This document shows positions 35,560 through 46,790 of a stretch of DNA of 64,000 bases, piece after piece. The stretch covers positions 2,175,501 to 2,239,500 of the forward strand of contig JAHQIY010000007.1 of the NCBI GenBank assembly GCA_019054805.1, read 5' to 3'. A model generated the notes under the pieces. The model saw only the letters and a program-made list of their open reading frames with translations, was not told where the DNA came from and did no database searches. Both the position numbers and the translations under genes were made by a program. Within the stretch, counting starts at the first letter, position 1. Each line of letters begins with the position of its first letter. The stretch is from Brachionus manjavacas (Eukaryota > Rotifera > Eurotatoria > Ploima > Brachionidae).

Positions 35560-35723
35560 TAGTGTTAGAAATGGAAATAAATTTAATACAAAAAAGGGTG
35601 AGGATTAAAAGTTGACCGGCCAATTGACCGCCCACTTAAAGGTTGTCCGGCTAAAGCCGACATGGTCACGGTTTCTATAAATTTTGGCCGGTTAAATGTC
35701 CGCTTATACGGATCCCAACACTA
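35560..35723. repeat. Candidate hAT terminus or small hAT MITE
   Basis: The right end, read inward, is TAGTGTTGGGATCCG, a typical hAT-type terminal sequence. The left candidate end is TAGTGTTAGAA, a partial match. Inside are GC-rich subterminal motifs repeated in both orientations: GACCGGCCAATTGACCGCCC, GGTTGTCCGGC and TTGGCCGGTTAAATGTCCGC. No matching 8-bp target duplication is evident (flanks GACACTTT and TTATTTTG), so the left boundary is uncertain. Confidence 0.4.
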
Positions 35724-36039
35724 TTATTTTGTTTAAAAAAATACAATTTTACATTTTATTCTGCATTAACCAAAAACAGTATATCTTTTATATCAAATCT
35801 ATCATATTCAGTCAATATCGTAATGAAAATAATGCTTTTAAAGCAACAGTAACTAGCGAAAATGGGAGAAAAGTACACAAAAAAAAGGAATAGATGCAAA
35901 TGATACAGTTTTGGACATATTAAATGAGCTGGAGGAGATTTTTATCAATTAATTTAAATTTTGAGCCTTTTTTTGTATATTGAATTTAAAAAAAAAAAAT
36001 TTTGTTTGTTAAATTTATTCTGGTAATTTCAGCTCTGTT

Positions 36040-37689
36040 AATTTTCTGTTAAAATTTTTTTTGTCAAAAATATTAATATTAAAGATCAGTAGTTTGTATA
36101 CGATTAAACCAGACTTGTGCAAAAGTAAAAAAAAAAGTCATTTTAAAGTCTTTTCAAAGTCAAGTCTTTTGACTAAACTTGAATTTTTTTTTGTTGAAAA
36201 AAAGTCTTTTGACGTGAAACTTATACAAATAACAAATGTTATAAAATTCAAACATGTTGCACTTACAACTGGGGTTCATATTAAGACAATAATGGATGAA
36301 ATAATAAATGAATACGGTATAAGGTAATTAATTAAAATGTTTTCATAGAAAATGCATTAAAATTTTCTAAATTAGAGATAAAATTGTTAAAATAGTAACC
36401 GATAATGGATCAAATATGGTAAAAATGGGAAATATGATTAATTTCGGTATTTTAAATGATTTAATTTAAAACTATAATTATTTCGATTCATTTAAGTTGG
36501 TGATAATGAATTTGACATTGACGAATGTAACGATTTTAATATGAATATAGATTCAGAAGAGAATAGTGAAACTTCCTGTTCAGACGATGAAACGAATTCT
36601 TTTACTATTAACACACAGTCAATTACTGAAAATATGCATTTGCGCTGCTTTGCTCATTCAATTCAACTTGTTGTAAAAAAAAGCCTGATGTCAGTGAACA
36701 ATTTGAAACACTAGCTAAATGTACTAAAATTGCAGCAAAATATGGTCAAAAGAAAATTCTTTCAAATTTTTAAATGAAAAAAATTGTAACGCAATTACTA
36801 AACCTATCAAAGTGAGATGGAACAGTGAGCTAAAATGCTTGAAAAGAATCACAAGTATTAAATTATACGATTTAAACGATGCACTTGATCAAATCGACGA
36901 AAACAGATTAAAAATTTTAACATTTAAAAAACTTTCACCCATCTATTAATGCTTTACGGTCATTAATTTCGGAATTGAAATCCTAAATATTCGAAAGATT
37001 TGATTATTTTTTAAAAGCATTTGATGACACAAACTCCGAAAGCCTTGATTACCTTGATTTTTCTTAGTTTATAGTATATTCCTTGGACCCTATTTTTAAA
37101 CTGGAGTGGCTCGAAATATCCGTAATGAGTTCTGATAGAAAACTTGATTTTATAAATGTCTTAAGAGATTCAGCTTTACAAAGAATGGAAAATTTTCACA
37201 AATAATGTAATAAGCTCACAACTACTAACTTCCACACAAAGGGAAAAAGAAGCAAGTATAGAAAATGAAATTAGCGAAAATCAAAGTAGTCGTCCATTTA
37301 GCACATTGATAAACGATTCAGATGAAAGTCTTTTAAAATCACCAAAAAAAACGGAAAAAAAATTTTTCTCTTTTATGAAAGCTAAAGAATCCACAAACAC
37401 AGAATCAAATGAACAAATATTATTCAAACGAAAAATCGATGACTATTTAAATATCGATTATGATCCAGATACTAGTTTAAAACAATTTTGGCAAAAATAC
37501 AAGACTAGATTTCCTCGTTTGTTTGAAGTTGTTTTAAAATTCTCTTCAATTCCGGCTTCTTCAAGTCCTGCCGAACGTTTATTCTCAAAATCAGGCTTTA
37601 TAAACAGACCACACAGAATAAGATTAACTGCCAAAAATTTGGAATCCACAACACTTTTATATAGCAATTTTGAGCTTTTAAAAATCTAG
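36040..37689 (+). pseudogene. hAT-family transposase pseudogene with two short introns
   Basis: Coding blocks in order: FKHVALTTGVHIKTIMDEII and NEYGIR, then a 52-bp GT-AG intron (36,324-36,375), then DKIVKIVTDNGSNMVKMG, which carries a DDE-type Asp. A 50-bp intron follows (36,447-36,496), then an acidic stretch and HLRCFAHSIQLVVKK. Next, after a shift in an A8 run, come LAKCTKIAAKYGQKKILSNF, then VRWNSELKCLKRI, then DPIFKLEWLEI. The C-terminal hAT dimerisation domain closes it (37,306-37,689: SSIPASSSPAERLFSKSGF, RIRLTAKNLESTTLLYSN). About four or five frameshifts or stops break it, yet both splice sites are intact. No BED finger is visible at the N-terminus. Confidence 0.85.
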
Positions 37690-39478
37690 TTAAAATTTTT
37701 TTAATCTAAAAAACAAAATGAAATAACTAACAAACCATTCTAATATTTTTTTCATACAAATTTTACTAATTTTTAGAACAAACCTGTGATTTTGTGACCT
37801 TAATAGACGCACGGAAAAAAATATAACTGTAATTGAAAATAAAAAAATAAAAATAAACTTTCATTTTTCAATAAACATATAAATTTTTAATTGGAACTTT
37901 TAAGGCAAGAAATTCTAAAATCATTTTGTAAGGACAGCTTTGGCAGTTAAATATTAGTCTAGATAATATTATACATAGAATCAATGTCATTTAAATTATA
38001 TTTGTGAGTAGGTGGGGAGGCCGCTATTCCTGCCAGCAGTCCTTTTTTCGGATTTCTCCTCGTTCCCGTAACCCTGTAACAGTTCACGAACCCCAAACAC
38101 GCACCCAGTCCATGGGCTTACTTTTCCGACTCTAACATATTAAAAGTTGTAAAAATAATTAAGTTTATATAAATAATATTTTCAAAATATAGCATAAGGT
38201 AATTGCAACATTACGATAATGATGTAGATTTTTAAATTTTATTCTTAAAAAATTGCAATTTTAAAGAGAATGTTAAGACTGATATCTTTCATCATTAACA
38301 ATTAAAAAACATTAATCAGCTGACTTTTTTTTCAAAAAAATGTAGACGATCATACATGTTTTAAAAATAGGTAAACAAGACTTACTATACAAGCAAACTT
38401 TGAAAAGTTTTGATTTTGATCAATTTAAAACCCAAATGGCTAAATTCGTTAAAAACTAAAAAACGAATAAAATAAATTTATAGAAATGTGAAAATCACTT
38501 TAATTTATCTTTTAAATCAAAATTAAATCATAAAAAAGTTATATAAAAATATTCATTTAAAATGAATTTTTGCTTTTTTACATTAACTGTCTAATCACTG
38601 ACTCTTGAAAGTTTCCAGGTATTTTTTTATTTTTATTTTCTTCTTCTAGATTTTAATTTTTAATTCAAAAAGAGTTTCTCAAAAATTAAAAAGAAAATCA
38701 ATAATAAAAGTAAAGAACACACTTGGTAAAGGAAAAAAGATATTTTTTTTGTTTCGATTAACATTTAGATAAACATTTTTGACTGATTAAGTTTTGGGCA
38801 TTGTTTTTTGTTTCAATTTTTTTATTTGTATTATGCTGAACTCTACCTACAAATAAAATAAGTCCAAGTAAAACATATAAAATCTCTAGGAATATGAATC
38901 TTGGAAAAGCTTAAAAAATTTCAATTAAAAAAAAAGGTAGGAATATGTACTAGAAGTTCGACATTATGTCGTTTGATTGATTTGAAATTTTTAAAATTTA
39001 CAAAAAATCTATTTTGTAACTAATAAAATAAAAAAAGTAATTAAATTATAAATTAAATTGAGTTCATTTTATTTTGCAATTGATATTTTTGCTGTTGCTA
39101 TGATTAAAAATCAATACTGAATTTCAAAACAAACTAAGCATTTTAAAATGTAATTTAGAAAAAAAAAATTCTAAATTGAGAGAAAATTAAGATTTAGTAA
39201 ATAGATATTTAAACATTTATTTTCAAAAATTAAATAAAAAAAGTTAAATTAAAAATTTAATTTAACCTAAGAATCAAATTAATAAACTTAAATTATAAAT
39301 ATGAACGATTTTAATTTTAAAACAAAGTAAGTAAATGTATAATAATTATAGCTGTATTTAATTATTCTGAAAAAAAGTTTAATGAGACAGTTCAGTTTTT
39401 TTTTGTTAAAAATCATTGAAAACATTTAGTGAATTAAAAAAAAATAATATATTAAATTTTAAAGGATAAAATTTCATA
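37690..39478. other. Spacer with one GC-rich island
   Basis: AT-rich apart from a sharply bounded GC-rich block at about 38,008-38,140 (GTGGGGAGGCCGCTATTCCT, GCCAGCAGTCC, CCCAAACACGCACCCAGTCC). This looks like a dispersed-repeat piece or an unknown exon; I cannot classify it. No other feature. Confidence 0.4.
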
Positions 39479-40726
39479 ATGTCATTGTCAAAATCATTGA
39501 ACAGTTTTACCTACAAACTTTTCAACCAAGTAAATGCTGGAAAAGGTATATTATACAGAATTTAATTTATTTGGGAAATAATAAAGTCTATTTAAGATGA
39601 AAATTTTTTCATTTCACCATTTAGCATTTCGACTGCTTTGGCTATGTGCTATGCTGGAGCTAAATGTGAAACAGCTTCACAACTAAAAGACTTATTGAGC
39701 TTAACAAATTTGGAAGATGAGAAAATTTTGAGTCTGAATCAAGAATTAATTTCAAGTGTCAATAGCTTGAGCGGAGATGTTGTCATCAAGACTGCAAATA
39801 AACTTTATCCAAAACAGGGCTATGAAATTTTGAGCGAATATTTAAACTTGGTGCAAAAAAATTTTCATGCTGATGTTGAAAGTTTGAACTACAGCAATGC
39901 TGAAGAATCTGCCAAGACAATAAATGACTGGGTGTCCGGACAAACAAATGATAAAATACGAGATTTGATAAATCCGAACAGCATTAATGGCTTAACTAGA
40001 CTAATTTTAGTAAATGCAATTTATTTCAAAGGAAATTGGGATCTTAAGTTCGACTCTAATCTTACCACTGAAAAAGACTTCCATTTGGCAGATGGCTCGA
40101 CTAAAAAGTTCAAATGATGAAAAGCAACAAAAAGTTTAGATATATCTATAAGCCGGCACAAATCGATGCTGACATTTGTGAATTACCTTATGCTGGTGAG
40201 AATATTTCATTGACAATTATTCTGCCTCATGAAGGTTCCTCGTTGCACCAAGTGGAAAAACAGCTTAATGATTCTGTTTTGCATCAAATAATGACTTTGG
40301 AAATACCCAAGGAGAAAATAAATCTTCAAGTACCTAAATTCAAGCTTGAATTTAAAACAGAAGTAATTTTTATTTTTAGAAAAAATTTTCTTCGAATTAA
40401 AAAAATAATAATATTATTTTTAGTTGTCTGATCATTTTAAAAGAATGGGAGCAAATTTGCCTTTTGATGAATCAAGAGCTGACTTTGCTGGAATCACAAG
40501 TGATCCTGATGGTTTATGCATTTCTGAGGTAGTGCATCAAGCTGTTGTAGAGGTCAACGAGGAGGGAACTGAAGCTGCTGCTGCGACGGGAGTAATTATG
40601 AGAGCAAAAATGACAATGAATAGACCACCGTCTAATTTCATTTGTGATAGACCATTTTTATTTTTGATCAATGAAAAAAAACAAAGTGTAATTCTATTTT
40701 TTGGAAAATACACCAAAACTGAATAA
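39479..40726 (+). pseudogene. Serpin copy 1 (predicted P1 Lys), one-base frameshift
   Basis: Exons 39479-39545, 39597-40362 and 40424-40726, with introns of 51 and 61 bp. It encodes an intracellular (clade B-like) serpin: MSLSKSLNSFTYKLF start with no signal peptide, ENFFISPFSISTALAM, LILVNAIYFKGNW, hinge EEGTEAAAATG, C-terminal NFICDRPFLFLI and SVILFFGKY. The hinge pattern is that of inhibitory serpins. Counting from the P17 Glu, the loop VIMRAK/MTM puts Lys at P1, i.e. trypsin-like targets. At about 40,104-40,110 an A6 run is A5, shifting the frame after DGSTKK and giving a stop at once. Copies 2 and 3 have A6. Everything downstream is otherwise intact, so this is either a very recent pseudogene or a homopolymer error. 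Confidence 0.9.
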
Positions 40727-41499
40727 AAGATAAATGAATTTTTTTAATTTTGTGAAATTTGTTTACCTTTTTCTCCCCCTTGATACGAGCACAATATGAG
40801 GCAAGTAAAATATTTTGAAAAACAATTTTTGAAAGTCTATTAATTTTTGAGGACTACCCGATTTATTATTGTTGGAAAATAAATATTATCTTCTAATTCT
40901 ACTTGACTGAATTTTGTTCCTTAAATACCGTAGCAAATAGTATTCCAATATATACTTGTAACTATATAGGTTCAAGTTTAATGGAAAAGCTATTTTATAT
41001 TAATTAAGAATATATTTTGGTAACTTAAAAAATCTTAGACAAAATCCTGTCTGTCTTCTAAAGCTTATCGCTGCCCAAACATTTACTTTTATTGAACTCT
41101 TTTCCATTGCACCAACACATCTTGGTTTTGAAATTTTTTCTAGAGAATTGTATAAAGTAAACATATTTATCCCTATTTTTGTCTAATGGGCAAAATAAAT
41201 CGATTAAAATCGCACGATTTTTATGTTTTGGAAAAATCTTCTCTTTGCATCTTTTTAATTTAGTAAAAAAATTGACATTCTTCTTGCTCTTCTAAATAGA
41301 TAAGCCATTACTTTTATTTAAAGAGAAAAATTATTAGAGTCATGAATTTTTGTTTAGATTTAAATGCTGTTGATCAATTCTTACAATTCTAAATTGTAAA
41401 ATTCTACAATATCAATACCTATCCTCAATATTTTAGGCAGAATACTTACACACATACTAACTAACCGTATTTTTAGCGATTTTATTTTGATATTCTAAA
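40727..41499. other. Spacer
   Basis: No gene or repeat recognised. Confidence 0.5.
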
Positions 41500-41938
41500 G
41501 CTGCAAGCTTTAGTTATTACTAATAATAAAATTATTAACTGTGTCTATTTAAAAGCTATAATTTTTGATTTAAAACAAAATTTTTTATTTATTAATTTTA
41601 TTTGAAACAAATTTTGCAATAATTTTCTAATTACAACTTCAATTTTTGCTGAATTCGATTCTAAATTCTGAATTTGAATCTTACGAAATAAAAACCAGTT
41701 CGCTTTGTTAATATTTAAGCTTCTTAGTTTGTGTTTTATGGACAAAACACTAGGCAAAAGGTGTGCATTCCTTATTTGCAAAATAATAGCTTGTTAAATC
41801 TTGACTATTTAAAACTTTAAGACCAATAATTTAATTAAATAAATGAAAAAGAAACTTAAAAAAAAAGAATTCCAAAATATTCTATATTCTAATGCTAAAA
41901 TTAGGACCCTAGTGATTACTGAAAGTAAAGATTACTTA
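41500..41938 (-). mobile_element. LINE family B fragment, split by a family C insertion
   Basis: The reverse-strand peptide around 41,545-41,781 (RSLNINKANWFLFRKIQIQN) matches the linker of the family B copy at about 31,280-31,370. The adjacent sequence matches about 31,380-31,520. The match is interrupted exactly at the family C element and seems to resume for a short way after 43,480. Confidence 0.65.
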
Positions 41939-43467
41939 TTTATTTATTTATTGAATTGAATTAACCTCCTTTAAGGAGAAGTAAAAGAATTTAAAGATAA
42001 AATTTTTTTTTTGTGTTTTTGTGTTTTTTTAAAAAATGAAAAATTATTATCTAAAAATAAAATTACAAAAATAAAAAGGAACATTAGTTCGAAAATAGAA
42101 AAAGGGATGAAAGTTAGAAAGCAAGATAATTCGGACCAAAATTCATGAATTTCTTTTATTTTGAATTAGCTCATTTAGGAGAGTTCTGTAATGTTTTAAT
42201 TTTAAATTGCAAAGACATAACCAAATTGAATCAGATATACCATCATTAGAAATCAGATTAATCTTAAGATTTTCTTTAAGTTGGTTTATATTTACTGAAA
42301 TTTTTGAGGTTTCAATTTTAAAGTACTTGGAAATAAGTACTAAGTCGGAGGAAAAAGATTTATTAGAGGGGGGTCACTTAGCATATATTTTAAAAATTGT
42401 GATGATAGATAATTATATTTAATTGTATCAATAAAAGTTAGTTTTGAAAATAGATAAAGTTCATCAAAGTTGAATAATTTTAGTACTTTTAAGACTCGTG
42501 ACATGTGACAGTAGGCTTTTAAACCAAACATTTGTCTAATTAAGTTGTTTTGTAATTTATTTATTGAATCCTTTGTGGTCGAATTAAGAGTAAGAGCCTC
42601 AAGACCATATGTGAATTTAGATAAGCAAAATGTTTTGTATATAAAAGATTTGAATTTAGGTGAAGAGGTAGGACTATTTTTAGGCAGAAGATATGAAATT
42701 CCAAAAAAGCTGCTCTGAACTTTTTAAAATTTATAATTGCCTGTGTGTTAAGGTCAAGATTAGAATCTATAATGAATCCTAAGTATTTTAACTGATTTGC
42801 TTCTTCAAGTTCGGATCCATTAAGGTGAAATACCGACTTAAATAATTGAGTGCCAAAGTTAACAACTTTTGTTTTATTAGGGTTAAATTTTATTCTCCAT
42901 TTATTCCCATAAGATCCACAAATATGCAAAAGCATTTGTAGATGGGAGTCAACTGGGCTTAATAAGATTATATCATCTGCGTATACAATGATAGAAACAT
43001 TAAGATTTTTATAAAGAGCTCCAAGCTCATTGTTAAGGCATTCTATTATAAGATCATCAATATATATGTTGAAAAGAAAAGAAGATAAAATAGCTCCTTG
43101 TTTAACACCAGTTTCAATTTTAAAGGGTTTAGTTGTTAGATTATTTGGAAGAGATAAAACAGCTAGTGCTGAGTTATAATAAATCCTAAGCAATACCCAG
43201 TAGGAAGTATGCAGTCTCTTTAATAGTTTATAGAATAAGCCATCACGCCATATTTTGTCAAAGGCCTTTTCTGCATCTAAAGATGCTATCCTACATCCAG
43301 AGCCTTTATTGATGTAGTTAAGAGTTGTTTCTTTTAATACAAAAATGGCATGGTTACATGAGGTTTTTTCTTAAAACCAAATTGGTTATTACTAACTTTG
43401 TAAAGATCAGGGGAGTTAATTAGAATAAGTTTTTCTAGGATTTGAGCAAAGCAGTTTGAAATAGAAA
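41939..43467 (-). mobile_element. LINE family C, 5'-truncated, with 13-bp target-site duplication
   Basis: The reverse-strand RT reads NCFAQILEKLILINSPDLYK and NNQFGFKKK, then, after a one-base shift, CNHAIFVLKETTLNYINKGS and LDAEKAFDKIWRDGLF. An open frame at 42,561-43,193 then holds KIETGVKQGAILSSFLFNIY, IIVYADDIILLSP with an intact YADD, and GNKWRIKFNPNKTKVVNFGT. The 3' end near 41,940 is an (AAAT)n tail. The element is bounded by a perfect 13-bp duplication TAAAGATTACTTA (41,926-41,938 and 43,468-43,480). It is a 5'-truncated insertion into a family B copy and therefore younger than that copy. Confidence 0.88.
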
Positions 43468-43738
43468 TAAAGATTACTTAAGCTTTTTCACTATCTAAAC
43501 TCAGATGTTTTTTTATTTAAAGGTAGCTTTTAATAAACAACGATTTCTAATTAAATACCTTGCATGGAAACATATTTTTCTAACCTAAAATGTTTTATTG
43601 GATAAAAAAAATGCAACAAAATATTAACACAATTTATTGAATAAATGATCAATTATAATTAACTGGCATGAAGTTTTTACGTGAGTTAAAAAAAAATTGA
43701 ATTAGTTAAAAAAAATGTTCAATGGAATATTTTTTAAT

Positions 43739-44460
43739 TTAATTTTTTTTGGACCCTAGAGGAATTGCTGGCGAAATTCCATTGGATTTCTCAATTAATG
43801 AATGTTTAAAGACCAAAACTGAAACATCATAACCACACAAACTAAATGTCGTGTCATATGAAAAAATTGATTGATATTCAACATTTTTAATATTTTTTTG
43901 GTTTCTTTTAAAAGCTGGTCGTCTATACATATTATTCGAACATCTGGTACTGATAATATTTGCTTAACAAATCCAATATTCAAATGAAAAAAATGCATGT
44001 TTAACAGCTCGTCAGAACTAAAGCGTTTTAGTTTATTCAAAAATCACTTAATGTTTTGACATTGTTTGGTATTTCTAGACTTTAGATGAGGTGGTGCAGA
44101 TTTGTAAAGATTACTCGGTTCATCTACAAAACATTTTTGAGTAAGGATTTTGTATGTTGATGGCAGTGTTAGTGTAATTGGAACATCTTTTCTTTTTCTG
44201 TTTCCATGTGCAGAGCATACTGCAATAGAGTCATCACCAACATATTGAATTAATGTAGGAACTATACATTGGATTTTGCGTTTAGTAGAAAAAGTAATGT
44301 CATTGTTGTGACTTTCTATTAAAGTTGAATAAAATTTTTGAAACTTTTTATCACTTAAACCATTCAAATTTGAGTCATAATAGGACTTGAAAATGATGGG
44401 TTCATTTTTTGGCAATGGTTTATATGCACCCAGCTTTTGGTGAACTAATTTTACTGGAAT
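43739..44460 (-). pseudogene. MULE-like transposase relic
   Basis: The reverse-strand frame 44,415-43,795 is continuous except for one in-frame TGA after QCQNIK: SDKKFQKFYSTLIESHNND, IVPTLIQYVGDDSIAVCSAH, LLNMHFFHLNIGFVKQILSV and IICIDDQLLKETKKIL. It shifts once into FSYDTTFSLCGYDVSVLVFK and HSLIEKSNGISPAIPL. The YDTTF...VSVLVF block resembles the DDE-domain start seen in MULE-type transposase-derived proteins of invertebrates. The C-terminal half is missing. Confidence 0.5.
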
Positions 44461-44639
44461 GGATATTTTTTATAGGATCAAATTTTTTTAATATATCATA
44501 GATTTCAATTGTTTTAATTTTTTTGAATTCTAAAATCTTTTTTTTCTAAATTTTCCATTTTAAGCCAATAAACGAATACAAATTAATTTTTTATGATCAC
44601 ATTTATATAAGAGATGGAATTTAGCTTAAAATCAGTAAC

Positions 44640-44996
44640 AAATTTTAACTGTAAAAATTATTTGTTGCACGATTCTTAGTCTGTTTCGTAAAGTTTCCGT
44701 ATTTTAATTCTTGTTCCATTAAAAAAATTTCCGTATTTTAGATCTTTAAAAATTCAGTGATCTCTTCCGTATATTAGTTTAAAAAATTCCGTTAAATAAG
44801 AATTTTTTTGTTCCGTTTTTTAGTTTTCATTCTGTTAATTGAATGTTCCGTATTTTAGAATATGTTCCGTAGTTCCATTCCAGCGTTCCGTAGTGACGTT
44901 CCGTACTTTAGGTACAACCGACTAAAAATTAGTTACTTGAAAATTAGTTGACTTAATTTTAGCCGACTAAACTAAATTAGTTAAGTTAAGACCCAT
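44640..44996. repeat. hAT-type terminus with TTCCGTATTTTAG subterminal repeats
   Basis: About nine degenerate copies of TTCCGTATTTTAG lie between 44,685 and 44,910 at irregular spacing. They are followed by a CTAAAAATTAGT / GACTAAACTAAATTAGT block. The last bases, read inward from 44,995, are TAGTGATGGGTCTTAAC, like hAT terminal repeats. The partner end was not found. Confidence 0.45.
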
Positions 44997-45207
44997 CACT
45001 ATTTTTTACTTCGAGTCTAAAAATTGTTCTGCAAAATGTATAAGCTTATTTATTAAATCTTTGTATCACTCAAATTTAGTCTCTGCAAAATCTCTACAAT
45101 TTAATTTTAATGATTTTCTAAAGCATTTAGAGCTTTGCATATTTCAAATGTTCTTTAATGTTTGTGATAATTTAGTATTTATCTTGGTCTTAGAAAACAT
45201 TTAATTA

Positions 45208-46128
45208 CAGGAATGCTTTGACACTTAGATTTTACGTAATTTTACGTTATTTGACGTATTTTTACGTTAATTAACGTAATTTTTCGATAAATTATGTAAA
45301 ATTACTCTTGTAAAATTGCGAAAATTTACGTAATTTAACGTTATTTAACGTATTTTTACGTTAATTATCGCAATTTTGCAGAAAAAAAAATTGCCAAAGA
45401 CCATTTTTCTCAGCAGTTCTTTCCTTATTTTTTGAAAATTTAAAAATTTTTTAGCCACTCAAAAATTTATTTTTTGTTTAAAAAAAAATTAAAAATAAAA
45501 CTTCTTTTGAGTATAAATTTTTATACTTTAATAAATGTTATGATATGTTCTGGTACAGATCGTAAAATCTTAGCTTTAATTCGTTTTGAAGCTTTAGAGT
45601 TGTTCTCAGAAATAATTTTTCTCACATACTTAAAGTTAACTTTATTTTAAACAAGACTTTTAAGAAATTTTTTAAAAATTTACATTTTTAGAAGGTTGGT
45701 CAAACTGTTAGAAACAAAAAAAATTATTTTTGAATAAATTTGAAAATTTACGAATTTTTACCTATATTTTACTATTTATTACCATAAATTACAAGATCTT
45801 ACATGTAAAAAAATGATTTTTATATTAATTTACGTAAAATTTTGTAATCTTACTTTTGGTTAAGAAATTGGTCAAAAATTTCAAAAATCTAATTTTTTGT
45901 GAAAATTTGCGAAAAACAGCTGAAATTCGGCCATTTTTTGGCAATTTTTTTTTTCTGCAAAATTGCGATAATTAACGTAAAAATACGTTAAATAACGTTA
46001 AATTACGTAAATTTTCGCAATTTTACAAGAGTAATTTTACATAATTTATCGAAAAATTACGTTAATTAACGTAAAAATACGTCAAATAACGTAAAATTAC
46101 GTAAAATCTAAGTGTCAAAGCATTACTG
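45208..46128. mobile_element. Tc1/mariner-type MITE with ~191-bp terminal inverted repeats
   Basis: The left arm 45208-45398 and right arm 45937-46128 are inverted copies with, by eye, one substitution and one A-run length difference. Outer ends are CAGGAATGCTTTGACACTTA and CAGTAATGCTTTGACACTTA, both flanked by TA, as expected for Tc1/mariner insertion. The arms are built from TTACGT / AACGTA steps that form smaller palindromes. About 540 bp of non-coding AT-rich sequence lies between the arms, with no transposase. It is a non-autonomous foldback-like element. Confidence 0.85.
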
Positions 46129-46289
46129 TATATTATAATTATATTTTTGTATAAATAAAATTTTCTTTAAAATGAAAATTCTCATAGAAAATTTTTATTA
46201 TCTCTTGTTCGGAAAAGACAATTAAAGCTAAATATTCTATAGCCGTGACTGTCGAAGAACACGAAAAGGAAACCTGAATTAAGTAGTTT

Positions 46290-46790
46290 TAAAGAGTTTG
46301 TGTTTAATAATGGTGAGCTAAAACCAAATTTACCGGTGATGAACTAAACATAAACCTCAAGAGAATATTGTATTGTCATTAATTCAACTAAAGGTCATCA
46401 ACTGACTTTATTTGTTTTAAGAGAATGATGATGAGTTACCAACTCTAAATATCGTCATACTAACCGAAATGTAACAGCTTAATAGATAGGATCAACAAAA
46501 TAATAAAAAAATGGTCTGATGCTTTTCATATTGAAAACCAAAACAACTGGGACGAACTGCTACAATGCTTGGCGTTCACGAATAATACCTCGGCACATGC
46601 AACAGCGAATCACACGTCATATCAAGTGATATTAGGACGAAAGCCCAAAGTACCAATTGATTTGATCTTTGTTGATCAATTTTGTGAAAGGGAAGTAATG
46701 GTTGATGATGAACCAGCATCAAAATGTCTAACGAAGAGATCGTATAGATTGACCCAAGGTTTCTAATGTAAACATTACATTTGAAATCAT
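46290..46790 (+). mobile_element. LTR retrotransposon integrase fragment (Ty3/gypsy-like)
   Basis: The frame from about 46,478 reads NSLIDRINKIIKKWSDAF, NNWDELLQCLAFTNNTSAHA and YQVILGRKPKVPIDLIF. It corresponds to the C-terminal part of a retroviral-type integrase core, where NWDE.LP..AYN.S.H..TG.TPF.L.FGR.P is the common pattern. It is broken on both sides with no LTR pair visible. The text at 46,733-46,790 recurs at 63,822-63,875. Confidence 0.6.

Noticed and set aside
35696-35893. 65-codon open frame between the hAT terminus and transposase
   Set aside because: It begins inside the terminal repeat and has no hAT motif; it could be decayed N-terminal sequence but cannot be supported.
37800-37830. 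Possible right end of the hAT element after 37,689
   Set aside because: No TAGTG/CAGTG-type inverted terminus or target duplication is visible there.
40363-40431. C-terminal VIFIFRKNFLRIKKII extension of serpin exon 2
   Set aside because: This is read-through of intron 2. GT-AG splicing joins ...FKTE to LSDHFKRMG, as expected for a serpin; the same holds at 53.0 and 59.6 kb.
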